Shown here one piece after another: positions 51,497 to 60,615 of a stretch of 64,000 nucleotides of DNA. Every line of letters starts with the position of its first letter. The stretch's first letter is position 1. The notes beneath the pieces were generated by a model. That model made no database searches and was not told the origin of the DNA. It saw nothing but the letters and a program-made list of their open reading frames with translations. The stretch comes from Bradyrhizobium viridifuturi (GTDB lineage: Bacteria; Pseudomonadota; Alphaproteobacteria; Rhizobiales; Xanthobacteraceae): positions 28,257-92,256 of the forward strand of contig NZ_LGTB01000045.1 of NCBI RefSeq assembly GCF_001238275.1, written 5' to 3'. Both the position numbers and the translations under genes were made by a program.

Positions 51497-52534
51497 ATGA
51501 ATACGGATGTTGCGCTGATCCTGCTGCAGGACGGACTGGTCAACGGTGCGATCTACACTCTGCTGGCGACCGCGCTGGTGCTGGTGTTTTCGGTCACCCG
51601 CGTGATCTTCGTGCCGCAAGGCGATCTGGTCGCGTTCACGGCGCTCACCTTGTCCGCCTTCGAGGCCGGCCAGCGGCCTGGCACGGTATGGATCGTGGCC
51701 TTCGCGGCGGCCGGCGCGCTGTCGCTTGAGATGATTGAGGCGGCACGGCAGCGGGATCGCGCCCGTGCCGTGCGGTCCGTGCTGCGTTTCGGCGTCATCC
51801 CGGCCGTCGTCATCCTGGCGCTGTTTCTGGTACCGAAAAGCGCGCCGCTGTTCTGGAAGATGGCAGTCAGCGCGGCCCTGATCACCTGCCTCGGCGCGTT
51901 GATCTACCGGATCGTGTTCCAGCCGATGGCGGCGGCTTCGCCACTGGTGCTGCTGATCGCCGCGATCGCAACGCATCTCGGGCTGAACAGCATCGGACTG
52001 CATGTCTTCGGCCCGGAAGGCGTGCGTACGGAAGGCTTTTCCGGTTCGCCGCTCGCCCTGTTTGGCATGATCGTGACGTCGCAAGCGGCCGGCGTGCTCG
52101 CCAGCAGCGTCGTGGTCGTGGCCGCGCTCTATATCTTCTTCCGCTTTTCGCTGCGCGGCCGCGCGCTGCTCGCGGCGGCCCACAACCGGCGTGGCGCGGA
52201 GATCGTCGGTATCAGCACGGTCGCCGCAGGCCGGACCGTGTTCGTGCTGGCGGGCCTTGCCGCGGCGGTCTCTGGCCTTTTGGTCGGGCCGACGACGACG
52301 CTCTACTACGATTCCGGCTTCATCCTCGGTTTGAAGGGCTTTGTCGGCGCGATCGTCGGCGGCATGGCAGTCTTTCCGCTTGCCGCCGCCGGAGCGCTTC
52401 TGGTCGGCACGGTCGAAGCCTTTGCCTCCTTCTGGGCGAGTGCCTATCGCGACGTCATCGTCTTTCTCCTCATCATTCCCGTGCTGTTCTGGCGCTCCGT
52501 CTCGACGCTTGCGCCGGAGGATGGCCTCGAATGA
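51497..52534 (+). CDS. Branched-chain amino-acid-type ABC transporter permease (LivH-like)
   Basis: A 345-residue integral membrane protein with about eight helices (QDGLVNGAIYTLLATALVLVF, VIPAVVILALFLVP, PLVLLIAAIATHLGL, ASSVVVVAALYIFFRFSL, LAAAVSGLLVGP, AAGALLVGTVEAFAS). ALLAAAHNRRGAEIVGIST is the cytoplasmic ATPase-contact loop. It overlaps the next gene by 4 bases (ATGA). It pairs with the LivM half of the following fusion. Confidence 0.88.
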   Translation: MNTDVALILLQDGLVNGAIYTLLATALVLVFSVTRVIFVPQGDLVAFTALTLSAFEAGQRPGTVWIVAFAAAGALSLEMIEAARQRDRARAVRSVLRFGVIPAVVILALFLVPKSAPLFWKMAVSAALITCLGALIYRIVFQPMAAASPLVLLIAAIATHLGLNSIGLHVFGPEGVRTEGFSGSPLALFGMIVTSQAAGVLASSVVVVAALYIFFRFSLRGRALLAAAHNRRGAEIVGISTVAAGRTVFVLAGLAAAVSGLLVGPTTTLYYDSGFILGLKGFVGAIVGGMAVFPLAAAGALLVGTVEAFASFWASAYRDVIVFLLIIPVLFWRSVSTLAPEDGLE

Positions 52535-54303
52535 CCCGCGCCCTGGTCCGTTTCGCGCCCTCGATCGCGCTGGCGCTGGCCGCTCTATCTCCGCTGGTCT
52601 TGCCGACCTATCAGGTCGCGGTCGTCACCTATGTGATGATCGCCGCCGTCGCCTGTCTTGGTCTGGTGCTGATGACCGGCATCGCCGGCATGGTCTCGTT
52701 CGGCCATGCCGCCTTTGTCGGGCTCGGCGCCTATGTGTCGGGCTATCTATCCTCGCAGCTCGGCTGGCCGGCCTGGATCGGGCTTGCCTGCGCGGTGATC
52801 GCCGCGGCCCTTGCAGCCGGCTTGATCGGCGCCATCACCGTGCGCATGAGCGGACATTATCTCGCGCTGGCGACGCTCTGCTTCGGCATCAGCTTCTACT
52901 TCCTGGTCGGCAATTCGGAGATGCTCGGGCGCTTCAACGGCCTGACCGGGATTGCACCCGTCAGTGTCGCGGGCTTCGAGCTGCGCAGCGAGCGGCAGAC
53001 CTATTATCTCGTGCTCGTGATGTTGGTACTGGTGATCGCCTGGTGCCGGCAACTTCTTTCGTCGCGGACCGGGCGCGTCCTGCGCTCGCTACGGAGCGGG
53101 CCCGTGATCGCCGAGACCTTCGGCGCCAATGCCCACCACTATCGCCTGATGGCCTTCGTTCTCGCCGCGGTCATTGGCGCGGTCGCAGGCTGGCTCTACG
53201 CCCATGTGCAGCGCTTCCTCAGCCCGACGCCGTTCGGGCTGACCGCCAGCATCGACTATCTCTTCATGACCGTGATCGGCGGCAGCGGCCAAATATGGGG
53301 CGCGCTGCTCGGCGCCGGGCTCGTGACGATCATCAAACACGAGCTGCAGGATGTCCTCAAATTCGTGTTCGGGCCCACCACGCGACTGGAGCTGCTGGTA
53401 TTCGCGGCGATCATGATCGTCGTGCTGCAGAAAGCGCGCAGAGGCCTCTGGCCGTTCCTGGAGCAGAGATTCGCGACGGCTATTGCGCCCGTGGCCGGCA
53501 TCGAGCCGGCTATCCTGCCGCGCCGCCGCGCCAAGCCCGCACATGGCCTGACCGTGCTCTCGGCAAGCCGCCTGCGGCGAAGCTTCGGTGGCCTCCTGGC
53601 CGTCGACGGCATCAGTTTCGACGTTAAGGGCGGCGAGATCCTCGGCATCCTCGGCCCGAACGGCGCCGGCAAGTCCACGCTGTTCAACCTGATCAGCGGT
53701 GCCCTCTCGCGCAGCAAGGGAGAGCTCAGCTTTCTCGGCAGCCCGTCGTCGAAAGCAAGTGCGCGTGACATGTGCAGGCGCGGCCTGTCGCGAACGTTTC
53801 AGCATGCCGCGCTGGTGCAGGACATGACGGTTCTGGAGAACGTGGCGATCGGAGCCACGCATCTGGGCCGGTGCGGTCTCTTCGCCAGTTCGCTTCGGCT
53901 CGATCGAGTCGAGGAGCGGCAATTGCTGGGATGGTCGATGCATCTGCTCGATCGCGTCGGCCTTGCGGACAAGGCCTTCGAGCTCGCAGGGAATCTGTCG
54001 CTCGGCCATCAGCGCCTGGTGGAGATCGCCCGCGCGCTCGCAGCCGATCCGGTGTTGCTCCTGCTCGACGAGCCCGCCGCCGGGCTGCGCACAAATGAGA
54101 AGGCGGTCCTTGCGGATCTCCTGGCCGAGCTGCGCGCCGAAGGCCTCGCGATCGTGCTGGTCGAGCACGACATGGATTTCGTGTTCAGCCTGGCCGATCG
54201 GCTGATGGTGATGAATTTCGGCCGCCGCATCGCCGTCGGCCGCCCGGAGGAGGTGCGTGCCGACACCGGAGTACAGGAAGCCTATCTCGGAGTGGCGGCA
54301 TGA
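52531..54303 (+). CDS. Fused ABC permease (LivM) and ATPase (LivG)
   Basis: A 590-residue protein. Residues 1-320 are the LivM-like permease (MIAAVACLGLVLMTGIAGMVSFGHAAFVGLG; second half TASIDYLFMTVIGGSGQIWGALLGAG). From about residue 345 is the ATPase: Walker A LGPNGAGKSTLFN, Q-loop region GLSRTFQHAALVQDM, signature NLSLGHQRLVEIARAL and Walker B VLLLLDEPAAGL with H in VLVEHDMDF. The permease/ATPase fusion is real reading frame, not an artefact, and occurs in some rhizobial transporters. ATGA overlap with the next gene. Confidence 0.9.
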   Translation: MTRALVRFAPSIALALAALSPLVLPTYQVAVVTYVMIAAVACLGLVLMTGIAGMVSFGHAAFVGLGAYVSGYLSSQLGWPAWIGLACAVIAAALAAGLIGAITVRMSGHYLALATLCFGISFYFLVGNSEMLGRFNGLTGIAPVSVAGFELRSERQTYYLVLVMLVLVIAWCRQLLSSRTGRVLRSLRSGPVIAETFGANAHHYRLMAFVLAAVIGAVAGWLYAHVQRFLSPTPFGLTASIDYLFMTVIGGSGQIWGALLGAGLVTIIKHELQDVLKFVFGPTTRLELLVFAAIMIVVLQKARRGLWPFLEQRFATAIAPVAGIEPAILPRRRAKPAHGLTVLSASRLRRSFGGLLAVDGISFDVKGGEILGILGPNGAGKSTLFNLISGALSRSKGELSFLGSPSSKASARDMCRRGLSRTFQHAALVQDMTVLENVAIGATHLGRCGLFASSLRLDRVEERQLLGWSMHLLDRVGLADKAFELAGNLSLGHQRLVEIARALAADPVLLLLDEPAAGLRTNEKAVLADLLAELRAEGLAIVLVEHDMDFVFSLADRLMVMNFGRRIAVGRPEEVRADTGVQEAYLGVAA

Positions 54304-55063
54304 CGGCGCTTCTCAAGCTCGAGCGCTTTTCGGTCCGCTATGGCCGGCTGCTCGCGGTAAACGAGGTCTCGCTCGAAGCCCACGCCGGCGAGGTGACGAC
54401 GGTGATCGGCCCGAACGGCGCTGGGAAGACATCGCTGGTGAATGCGATCATGGGCCTCGTTCCCTTTCAGGGCAGCCTTGCCTTCCCGGCCTGGCCCGAG
54501 GCGTCGCGCTCGATCGAGGCCCGGATCCGGGCGCGCATCTCGTTGGTGCCGGAGACGCGCGACCTGTTCGGGCCGATGAGCGTGCTCGACAACCTCAAGC
54601 TCGGCGCTTTCGCGCTGCGCCGCGAGGCCGGATTCGACATGGCGTCACGGGTTGCCGAGTCTTTGCGCTGTTTCCGCGCCTTGCCGAGCGGCGCGACCAG
54701 CGCGCCGACACCTTGAGCGGCGGCGAGCGGCAGATGCTGGCGCTCGGCCGCGCGCTGATGCTGGGTCCCTCGTTCCTGATGCTCGACGAGCCGAGTCTCG
54801 GACTTGCGCCGATGATCGTCACCGAGATGTTCCGCATCATCCAGCGTTTGAAGGACGACGGTGTCTCGATCCTGCTGATCGAGCAGAACGCGCGCGCCGC
54901 GCTGCGCATCTCAGATCGCGCCTATGTGTTGGAGAACGGCGCCGTTCATCTTGCCGGCAAGGCCGCCGAGATCGCGGCCGACCCTCGCGTCATCGACGCC
55001 TATCTCGGCGGATCGATGGCGCATGCCGATGATGGCCGCCAACGCCTGTCGGGGAGACGATGA
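54300..55063 (+). pseudogene. ABC transporter ATPase (LivF-like), one-base frameshift in the middle
   Basis: The first frame has Walker A VIGPNGAGKTSLVN and the Q-loop region ISLVPETRDLFGPMSVLDNL, then fails at about 54666: TTGCG should be TTGGCG, which restores ALFPRLAERRDQRADTLSGGERQMLALGRALML in the adjoining frame, followed by Walker B FLMLDEPSLGLAP and H-loop ILLIEQNARAAL. Corrected length about 255 residues. The last ATPase of the importer, overlapping the next gene as ATGA. Probably an assembly indel. Confidence 0.85.
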
Positions 55064-56460
55064 TGAAACGCCACACCATGCAGGCGATCGCCTGCCTCGG
55101 CGCACGCTTCGGCGACCAGCTCTCGACCGTTGAGGCGATCCGCCGCCATCACGCCACCGGAGTCACCGCGCATCGCACCGAGCTGCCCGACGCGGTGCTG
55201 TTTGCGCGCGCGGCCGCGGATGTCGTCGATGCCGTGCGGATCTGTCATGAGCATCGCTGCGCGATCGTGCCGTTCGGCACGGGCACCTCGACCGAGGGGC
55301 AGATCAGCGCAGAGCAGGGTGGTCTCACCATCGATCTCTCGGGGATGAACCGTATCCTGCGGGTCTCGCCCGATGATCTCGACTGTACGGTGGAGGCAGG
55401 CGTCACGCGCAAGACTCTCAACACCTCGCTGCGCGACACCGGGCTGTTCTTCCCCGTCGATCCCGGAGCCGATGCGTCGATCGGCGGCATGGCTTCGACC
55501 CGGGCCTCCGGGACCAATGCCGTTCGCTACGGAACGATGCGGGATGTCGTGATGTCGCTTGTGGTGGTGCTCGCCGACGGCCAGGTGGTCGAGACAGGGA
55601 CTAGAGCGCGTAAATCCTCTGCCGGTTACGACCTGACGCGCCTCTTCGTCGGCGCCGAGGGAACGCTCGGCATCATCACGGAAGTGACGCTACGGCTCGC
55701 GCCGGTTCCGCAACGCATCGCCGCTGCGGTCTGCGCGTTTCCGACCGTGCGGGCCGCGGTATCGGCCGTGGTGGCTGCGTTGCAGAGCGCGATCCCGCTG
55801 GCACGTGCCGAGCTACTGGATGCGCTGCAGGTCGAGGCCTGTAACCGCTATTCCATGCTCGATCTGGCGGCTTGCCCGACCCTGTTCCTCGAGTTTCACG
55901 GCACGGATCGCGCCGTCGACGAGCAGGTCGAGCTGATGGCCGAGATCGCGAAAGAGCACGGCGGCGGTGACTTCCGCTGGGCCACGGCAACGGAGGCGCG
56001 CAACCGGCTCTGGCAGGCGCGTCATGATATCTGGTGGGCGGCGCTGGCGCTGCGGCCGGGCTCGCAGGGCGTCCCGACCGATATTTGCGTGCCGATTTCG
56101 GCGCTGCCCGACGTTATTGCCAGGACGCAGGAGGATGTCGCCGAGCTCGGCCTGATCGCGCCGATGTGCGGCCATGTCGGCGACGGCAATTTCCACCTTT
56201 GCATCCTGGTCGAGCCTGACAATCAGGATGAGCAGGCGCGCGTCGCCGAGCTGAACGGCCGGATGGTCGCGCGTGCCCACGCCGTCGGCGGCACCTGCAC
56301 CGGCGAGCACGGCATCGGCACCGGCAAGATCGGCTATCTCGCGGCCGAGCGCGGCGAGGCGATGATGGCGCTTGCCGCGATGAAGCGCGCGCTCGATCCG
56401 CGCAACATCATGAACCCCGGCAAGATCCTGGATGCCGGGGCTTACCGTCCCTATCAGTAA
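55060..56460 (+). CDS. FAD-linked oxidase (GlcD / D-2-hydroxyacid dehydrogenase type)
   Basis: A 466-residue flavoprotein. The PP-loop IVPFGTGTSTEGQIS, DPGADASIGGMASTRASGTNAVRYG and the C-terminal TCTGEHGIGTGKIGYL are of the vanillyl-alcohol-oxidase-like FAD_binding_4 group; MNPGKILDAG ends the protein. Relatives oxidise D-lactate, glycolate or D-2-hydroxyglutarate. In this cluster an aryl-2-hydroxyacid is plausible, feeding the 2-oxoacid to the next enzyme. Starts overlap the LivF stop. Confidence 0.9.
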   Translation: MMKRHTMQAIACLGARFGDQLSTVEAIRRHHATGVTAHRTELPDAVLFARAAADVVDAVRICHEHRCAIVPFGTGTSTEGQISAEQGGLTIDLSGMNRILRVSPDDLDCTVEAGVTRKTLNTSLRDTGLFFPVDPGADASIGGMASTRASGTNAVRYGTMRDVVMSLVVVLADGQVVETGTRARKSSAGYDLTRLFVGAEGTLGIITEVTLRLAPVPQRIAAAVCAFPTVRAAVSAVVAALQSAIPLARAELLDALQVEACNRYSMLDLAACPTLFLEFHGTDRAVDEQVELMAEIAKEHGGGDFRWATATEARNRLWQARHDIWWAALALRPGSQGVPTDICVPISALPDVIARTQEDVAELGLIAPMCGHVGDGNFHLCILVEPDNQDEQARVAELNGRMVARAHAVGGTCTGEHGIGTGKIGYLAAERGEAMMALAAMKRALDPRNIMNPGKILDAGAYRPYQ

Positions 56461-56470
56461 CCGGCGTGAT

Positions 56471-56489
56471 GCGCGGGGAAGCCCCGCGC
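56471..56489. terminator. Hairpin between FAD oxidase and oxidoreductase
   Basis: GCGCGGGG / CCCCGCGC with an AAG loop, 8-bp perfect stem. It lies in the 53-base gap after the FAD oxidase. It may attenuate or process the transcript; no T-run follows. Confidence 0.4.
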
Positions 56490-56513
56490 CAACAACGAAC
56501 AGAGCAGCTCGTC

Positions 56514-59500
56514 ATGACTCTTCTCGAACCCAGCCAAGCCAGCGTCGATCTCGACTATCGACTCGAAGATGCCGTCACCAGCCTGAGGGGCGTGTCTTTG
56601 CATCGGGTACGCAGGCGATGGTGCGGATGATGATCATGCAGCGGCTCGCCGATCGCCGTGACAACATCCGCTCGGCAGGCTTCATCAGCGGCTATCGCGG
56701 CTCGCCGCTCGCCGGCGTCGACACCGAATTGTGGCGTAGCAAGGCGGCGCTTGCGCAGCACGAGATCAGGTTCCTTCCGGCGGTCAACGAGGATCTCGCC
56801 GCGACCGCAGTCGCCGGCACGCAGCGCGTCGGCAGCGATCCTCACCGCACGGTCGATGGCGTGTTCGCGCTCTGGTACGGCAAGGGGCCCGGCGTCGATC
56901 GCGCCGGCGATGCCATCCGGCATGGTCATGCGGCCGGTGCCTCGAATAACGGCGGCGTGCTGCTCGTGGTCGGTGATGATCACGCCGCCACATCGTCGAG
57001 CATTCCGAATGCCAGCGACAATTCGCTGATGGGGTGGAGCTTGCCGATCATCCATCCCGCAAGCGTGGACGAATATGTGCCGTTCGGCCTGTGGGGCTGG
57101 GCCGCCTCGCGCTTCTCCGGCGCCTGGGTCGCGTTCAAGGCGATTTCGGAGACGGTCGAGAGCAGCCGCAGCTTTGCGGCCGAAGCCTTGCCACGCTTTG
57201 TCGTTTCGGCAGGCGAGAGCCTGGCGCGCGAGGACCTGGGTTACGGCACGCGCGACTTCCTCACGCCGGCGATCGAGCTTCGCATGATGCGCCGGCTCGA
57301 GGCGATCTCGGCCTTTGCGCGCGCCAATCCGCTGGACCGGCTTCTGATTGGCGCGCCGCGCGCCGACATCGGCATCGTCGCCGTCGGCAAGACCGCGCTC
57401 GATCTGATGGAAGCCTTGTCGCGTGCCGGCCTGTCACCGCAGCGCCTGGCGGCGCAGGGCGTGCGCATCTGGAAGCCCGGCCTTGTCTTCCCGCTCGATC
57501 GCGAGGGCTTTGAAGCGTTTTCCGCCGGACTGAAGCACATCCTCGTCGTCGAGGAGAAGACCAGCCTCGTCGAAGGCCAGATCAAGGAGATCCTGTTCAA
57601 TCGTCCGGCGGATGTCAGGCCGAGCGTCGTCGGCCGCCACGATCTCCGCGGCGCACCGCTGATTTCCGCGCTCGGCCAGCATCGGCCGTCATCGCTCCTG
57701 GCGCCCTTGTCGAAATGGCTGGCGGCGATCCGGCCCGACCTTGCGCCGGCGGATGCCGTGGCCTTGTTCGAAAAGCCTCCAGCGCTCAGCAACGCAGCTG
57801 ACGGCATGCGCCGCCTGCCTTATTTCTGTTCGGGATGCCCGCATAATTCCTCGACCAGAGTGCCCGAAGGCAGCGTCGCGCTTGCCGGAGTCGGCTGCCA
57901 TTACATGGCGAGCTGGATGGACCGGCAGACCTCCGGCCTCACCCAGATGGGGGCCGAGGGCGTCGACTGGGTCGGACAGTCCGGATTCACCGCGACGCCG
58001 CATGTGTTCCAGAACATGGGCGAGGGGACCTATTTTCATTCCGGCTATCTTGCGATCCGGCAATCGATCGCAGCCGGCAACAACGTCACGTACAAAATCC
58101 TGTTCAATGACGCGGTGGCGATGACCGGCGGGCAGCCCGTCGACGGCCAGCTCACCGTACCGCAGATCGCGCGCCAGATGCTGAGCGAGGGCGCCAAGAA
58201 GGTGGTGGTCGCGACCGACGATGTCGGCCGCTATGCCAAAGTCGCGCTGGAACCTGACGTCACCGTGCATGACCGCCATGAGCTTGACGCGATCCAGCGC
58301 GAGCTGCGCACCATCAAGGGCGTCACCGTGCTGATCTACGATCAGACCTGCGCGGCTGAGAAGCGCCGCCGCCGCAAGAAAGGAACGTATCCCGATCCTG
58401 ACAAGCGCATGTTCATCAACAGCGCCGTCTGCGAAGGCTGCGGCGATTGCGGCCAGGCCTCCAACTGCCTGTCGATCGTTCCGTTCGAAACTGAGCTCGG
58501 CCTCAAGCGGGCGATCGACCAGACCTCCTGCAACAAGGATTTTTCCTGTGTCGACGGCTTCTGCCCGAGCTTTGTCTCCGTGAGCGGCGGCAGGCTGCGC
58601 AAGCGGCAAGCGTCCGGCACGGACTGGATCGCGCGGGCCGAGCAGCTCACGAAGCCGAAGCTGGCAATCCCTTCGAATCGTCCGCACAACCTGCTCATCG
58701 CAGGTGTCGGCGGCAGCGGTATCATCACGGTCGGCGCGATCGTCGCGATGGCTGCGCATCTCGATCATCTCGCGGTCGCCGAGCTCGACTTCACGGCGCT
58801 GGCACAGAAAGGCGGCTCGGTGATGTGTCATCTGCGGCTCGGGCGAGCCGGGACAGAGATCAACCAGCCTCGCATCGATTGGGGCGAGGCCGATGCGGTG
58901 ATCATGGGTGACCTTATCGTCGGGTGCCTGCCCGACAGCCTCGGCACCATTCGCCATGGCGCGACGCGGGTGCTCGCCAATACGCATATCGGGTCGACGG
59001 CGGAATTCACCCGCAACCCGGATTTCGATCCTCGCACGGATGAGCTGCTGCAGAAGGTGCGCCATGCTGGCGCGCGGGAGATGCTGACCAGCTTCGACGC
59101 GCATGCGCGCGTGCAGCAGGAGTTCGGCGACAGTACCGGCGTCAACATGTTCCTGATCGGGCATGCCTGGCAGCAGGGACTGATCCCGGTCAGCGAGGCG
59201 GCGCTCTCGCAGGCGATCGCACTCAATGGCGTTGCGATCGACGCCAATCGGCGTGCGTTCGCCTTCGGCCGCGTCGTTGCCGCCGGTGGCGGGCAGGCGG
59301 CGCCGGCCGTGGTCGTGCCGGCGCAAACGGAGGATTGGCGGGCGCTGCTCGAACGGCGCGCGTCGCAACTGGCCAACTACCAGAACGCGGCCTATGCAGC
59401 GCCATACCGCGCCTTCATCGAGCGATGCGCCGCGGCCGAGCAGCGAATCGGCCTCGGCGCCGATCTGCCGCTCACGCGAGCGGTCGCGAACAATCTCTTC

Positions 59501-60007
59501 AAGCTGATGGCTTACAAGGACGAATACGAGGTCGCCCGGCTTTACCGGTCACCGGAGTTTGCGGCCGCGCTGAAGCACCAGTTCGAGGGCGACGTCACCC
59601 TGCGGTTTCACCTTGCGCCGCCCTTCATTGCGAAGCCCGGCCCAAACGGTGCCGCGCCGCGCAAGCTCAGCTTCGGCCCATGGATGATGCGACTGTTTGG
59701 CCCGCTCGCATCCCTAAAATTCCTGCGCGGCACGCCCTTCGATCTCTTTGGCTACACCGAGGAGCGCAAGACCGAACGCAGGCTGATCCGCGATTATCGG
59801 GCCCTGATGGAACGGTTGCTGGCCGGCCTGTCACCGGCGACGCTCGATACGGCGGTGCGGCTCGCGGCGCTTCCCGAGAAGATCAGGGGGTTTGGCCACG
59901 TCAAGGCCAGGAGCCTCGATGCCGTCGAGCGCGAGCGGCAGAATCTGCTCGCGCAGTTCGATGCGATTCGTGCGCCGTTCGCCGGGCCGAGCAGGGGAGC
60001 GGCGTAG
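56514..60007 (+). CDS. Indolepyruvate:ferredoxin oxidoreductase (fused), N-terminal frameshift
   Basis: ATG 56514 starts MTLLEPSQASVDLDYRLED; at about 56590 a C is missing, after which the frame continues GTQAMVRMMIMQRLADRRDN for over 1100 residues. Domains in order: pyruvate-ferredoxin-oxidoreductase-like pyrimidine-binding region (SGYRGSPLAGVDTELW), TPP-binding region (AVAMTGGQPVDGQLTVPQIA), cysteine-rich segments (VCEGCGDCGQASNCLS near 640; SCNKDFSCVDGFCPSF near 674) and a gamma-like domain (LLIAGVGGSGIITVGAIVAM, from about 725). It decarboxylates aryl-2-oxoacids to acyl-CoA. A start at 56432 in the long frame is the uncorrected alternative. Confidence 0.88.
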
Positions 60008-60014
60008 CAAGGTC

Positions 60015-60389
60015 ATGCTGACGGTCGTACGTTGTCTTTACCGGTCCGGCGGCGCGGAGGAGCGGCTGCACATCCGTGACGTCCATGTCGAATACATGAT
60101 CGCCAATCGCCGCTTTCTGGAGCAGGGCGGCGCGCTGGTCTCGCCCGACGGCGCGGTCGAAGGCATGTTCCTGATCCTGCGGCACGATAGCCGTGCGGCG
60201 GTCGAGGCGTTCCTCGCCGGCGAGCCCTATACGCGCGCCGGCTTGTTTGCGAGCACCACGATCGAATGCTTCGATCGCTTCGTGCCGCATGCGGATCCGC
60301 ATTTCCTTGAGAATCTGCTGGTGACCGCGCGAGCATGGATCGCCGCGGATGATCTATCGAGCGACGCTGGGATGCGTTCTTGTAGCTAG
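60015..60389 (+). CDS. YciI-like family protein
   Basis: A 124-residue protein. AEERLHIRDVHVEYMIANRRFLEQGGALVSPDG and VEGMFLILRHDSRAAVEAFLAGEPYTRAGLF show the His/Asp and FL-DPY pattern of YciI/ferredoxin-like small enzymes. The last 20 residues (AADDLSSDAGMRSCS) look unrelated, so the C-terminus may be altered at a junction. It starts 8 bases after the preceding stop and is probably the last gene of the operon. Confidence 0.7.
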   Translation: MLTVVRCLYRSGGAEERLHIRDVHVEYMIANRRFLEQGGALVSPDGAVEGMFLILRHDSRAAVEAFLAGEPYTRAGLFASTTIECFDRFVPHADPHFLENLLVTARAWIAADDLSSDAGMRSCS

Positions 60390-60511
60390 GCATCTGCAAT
60401 AATTTCGGCAATCGGTATGGGGTGTTCACGGCCAAAGGCATTTGGCCGGCCGTGCCGATGCTGAACCTCGCCAAGAATGGCTCGTTCAACGGCTTCACCT
60501 CGCAAGGTTAA
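60386..60511 (+). pseudogene. 3' remnant of an unidentified gene
   Basis: An open segment of about 41 codons without a start, reading NNFGNRYGVFTAKGIWPA then VPMLNLAKNGSFNGFTSQG and TAA. The composition is protein-like and unlike random GC-rich frames. It directly follows the odd C-terminus of the YciI-like gene, so a deletion may have joined the two. Family not recognised. Confidence 0.4.
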
Positions 60512-60615
60512 ATCTGTAGTCGGCGTCGCCGCGTGACCGCCGGGAGCATCGGACGCACTTGCGCTATCGTCGCGGCGGACGGCGACGGTTGTTGTTTCGG
60601 GGGGATGCCGTTGCG

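Noticed and set aside
57689..59368. 559-codon minus-strand frame opposite the indolepyruvate oxidoreductase
   Set aside because: Shadow of the large enzyme whose TPP and iron-sulfur motifs are all on the plus strand.
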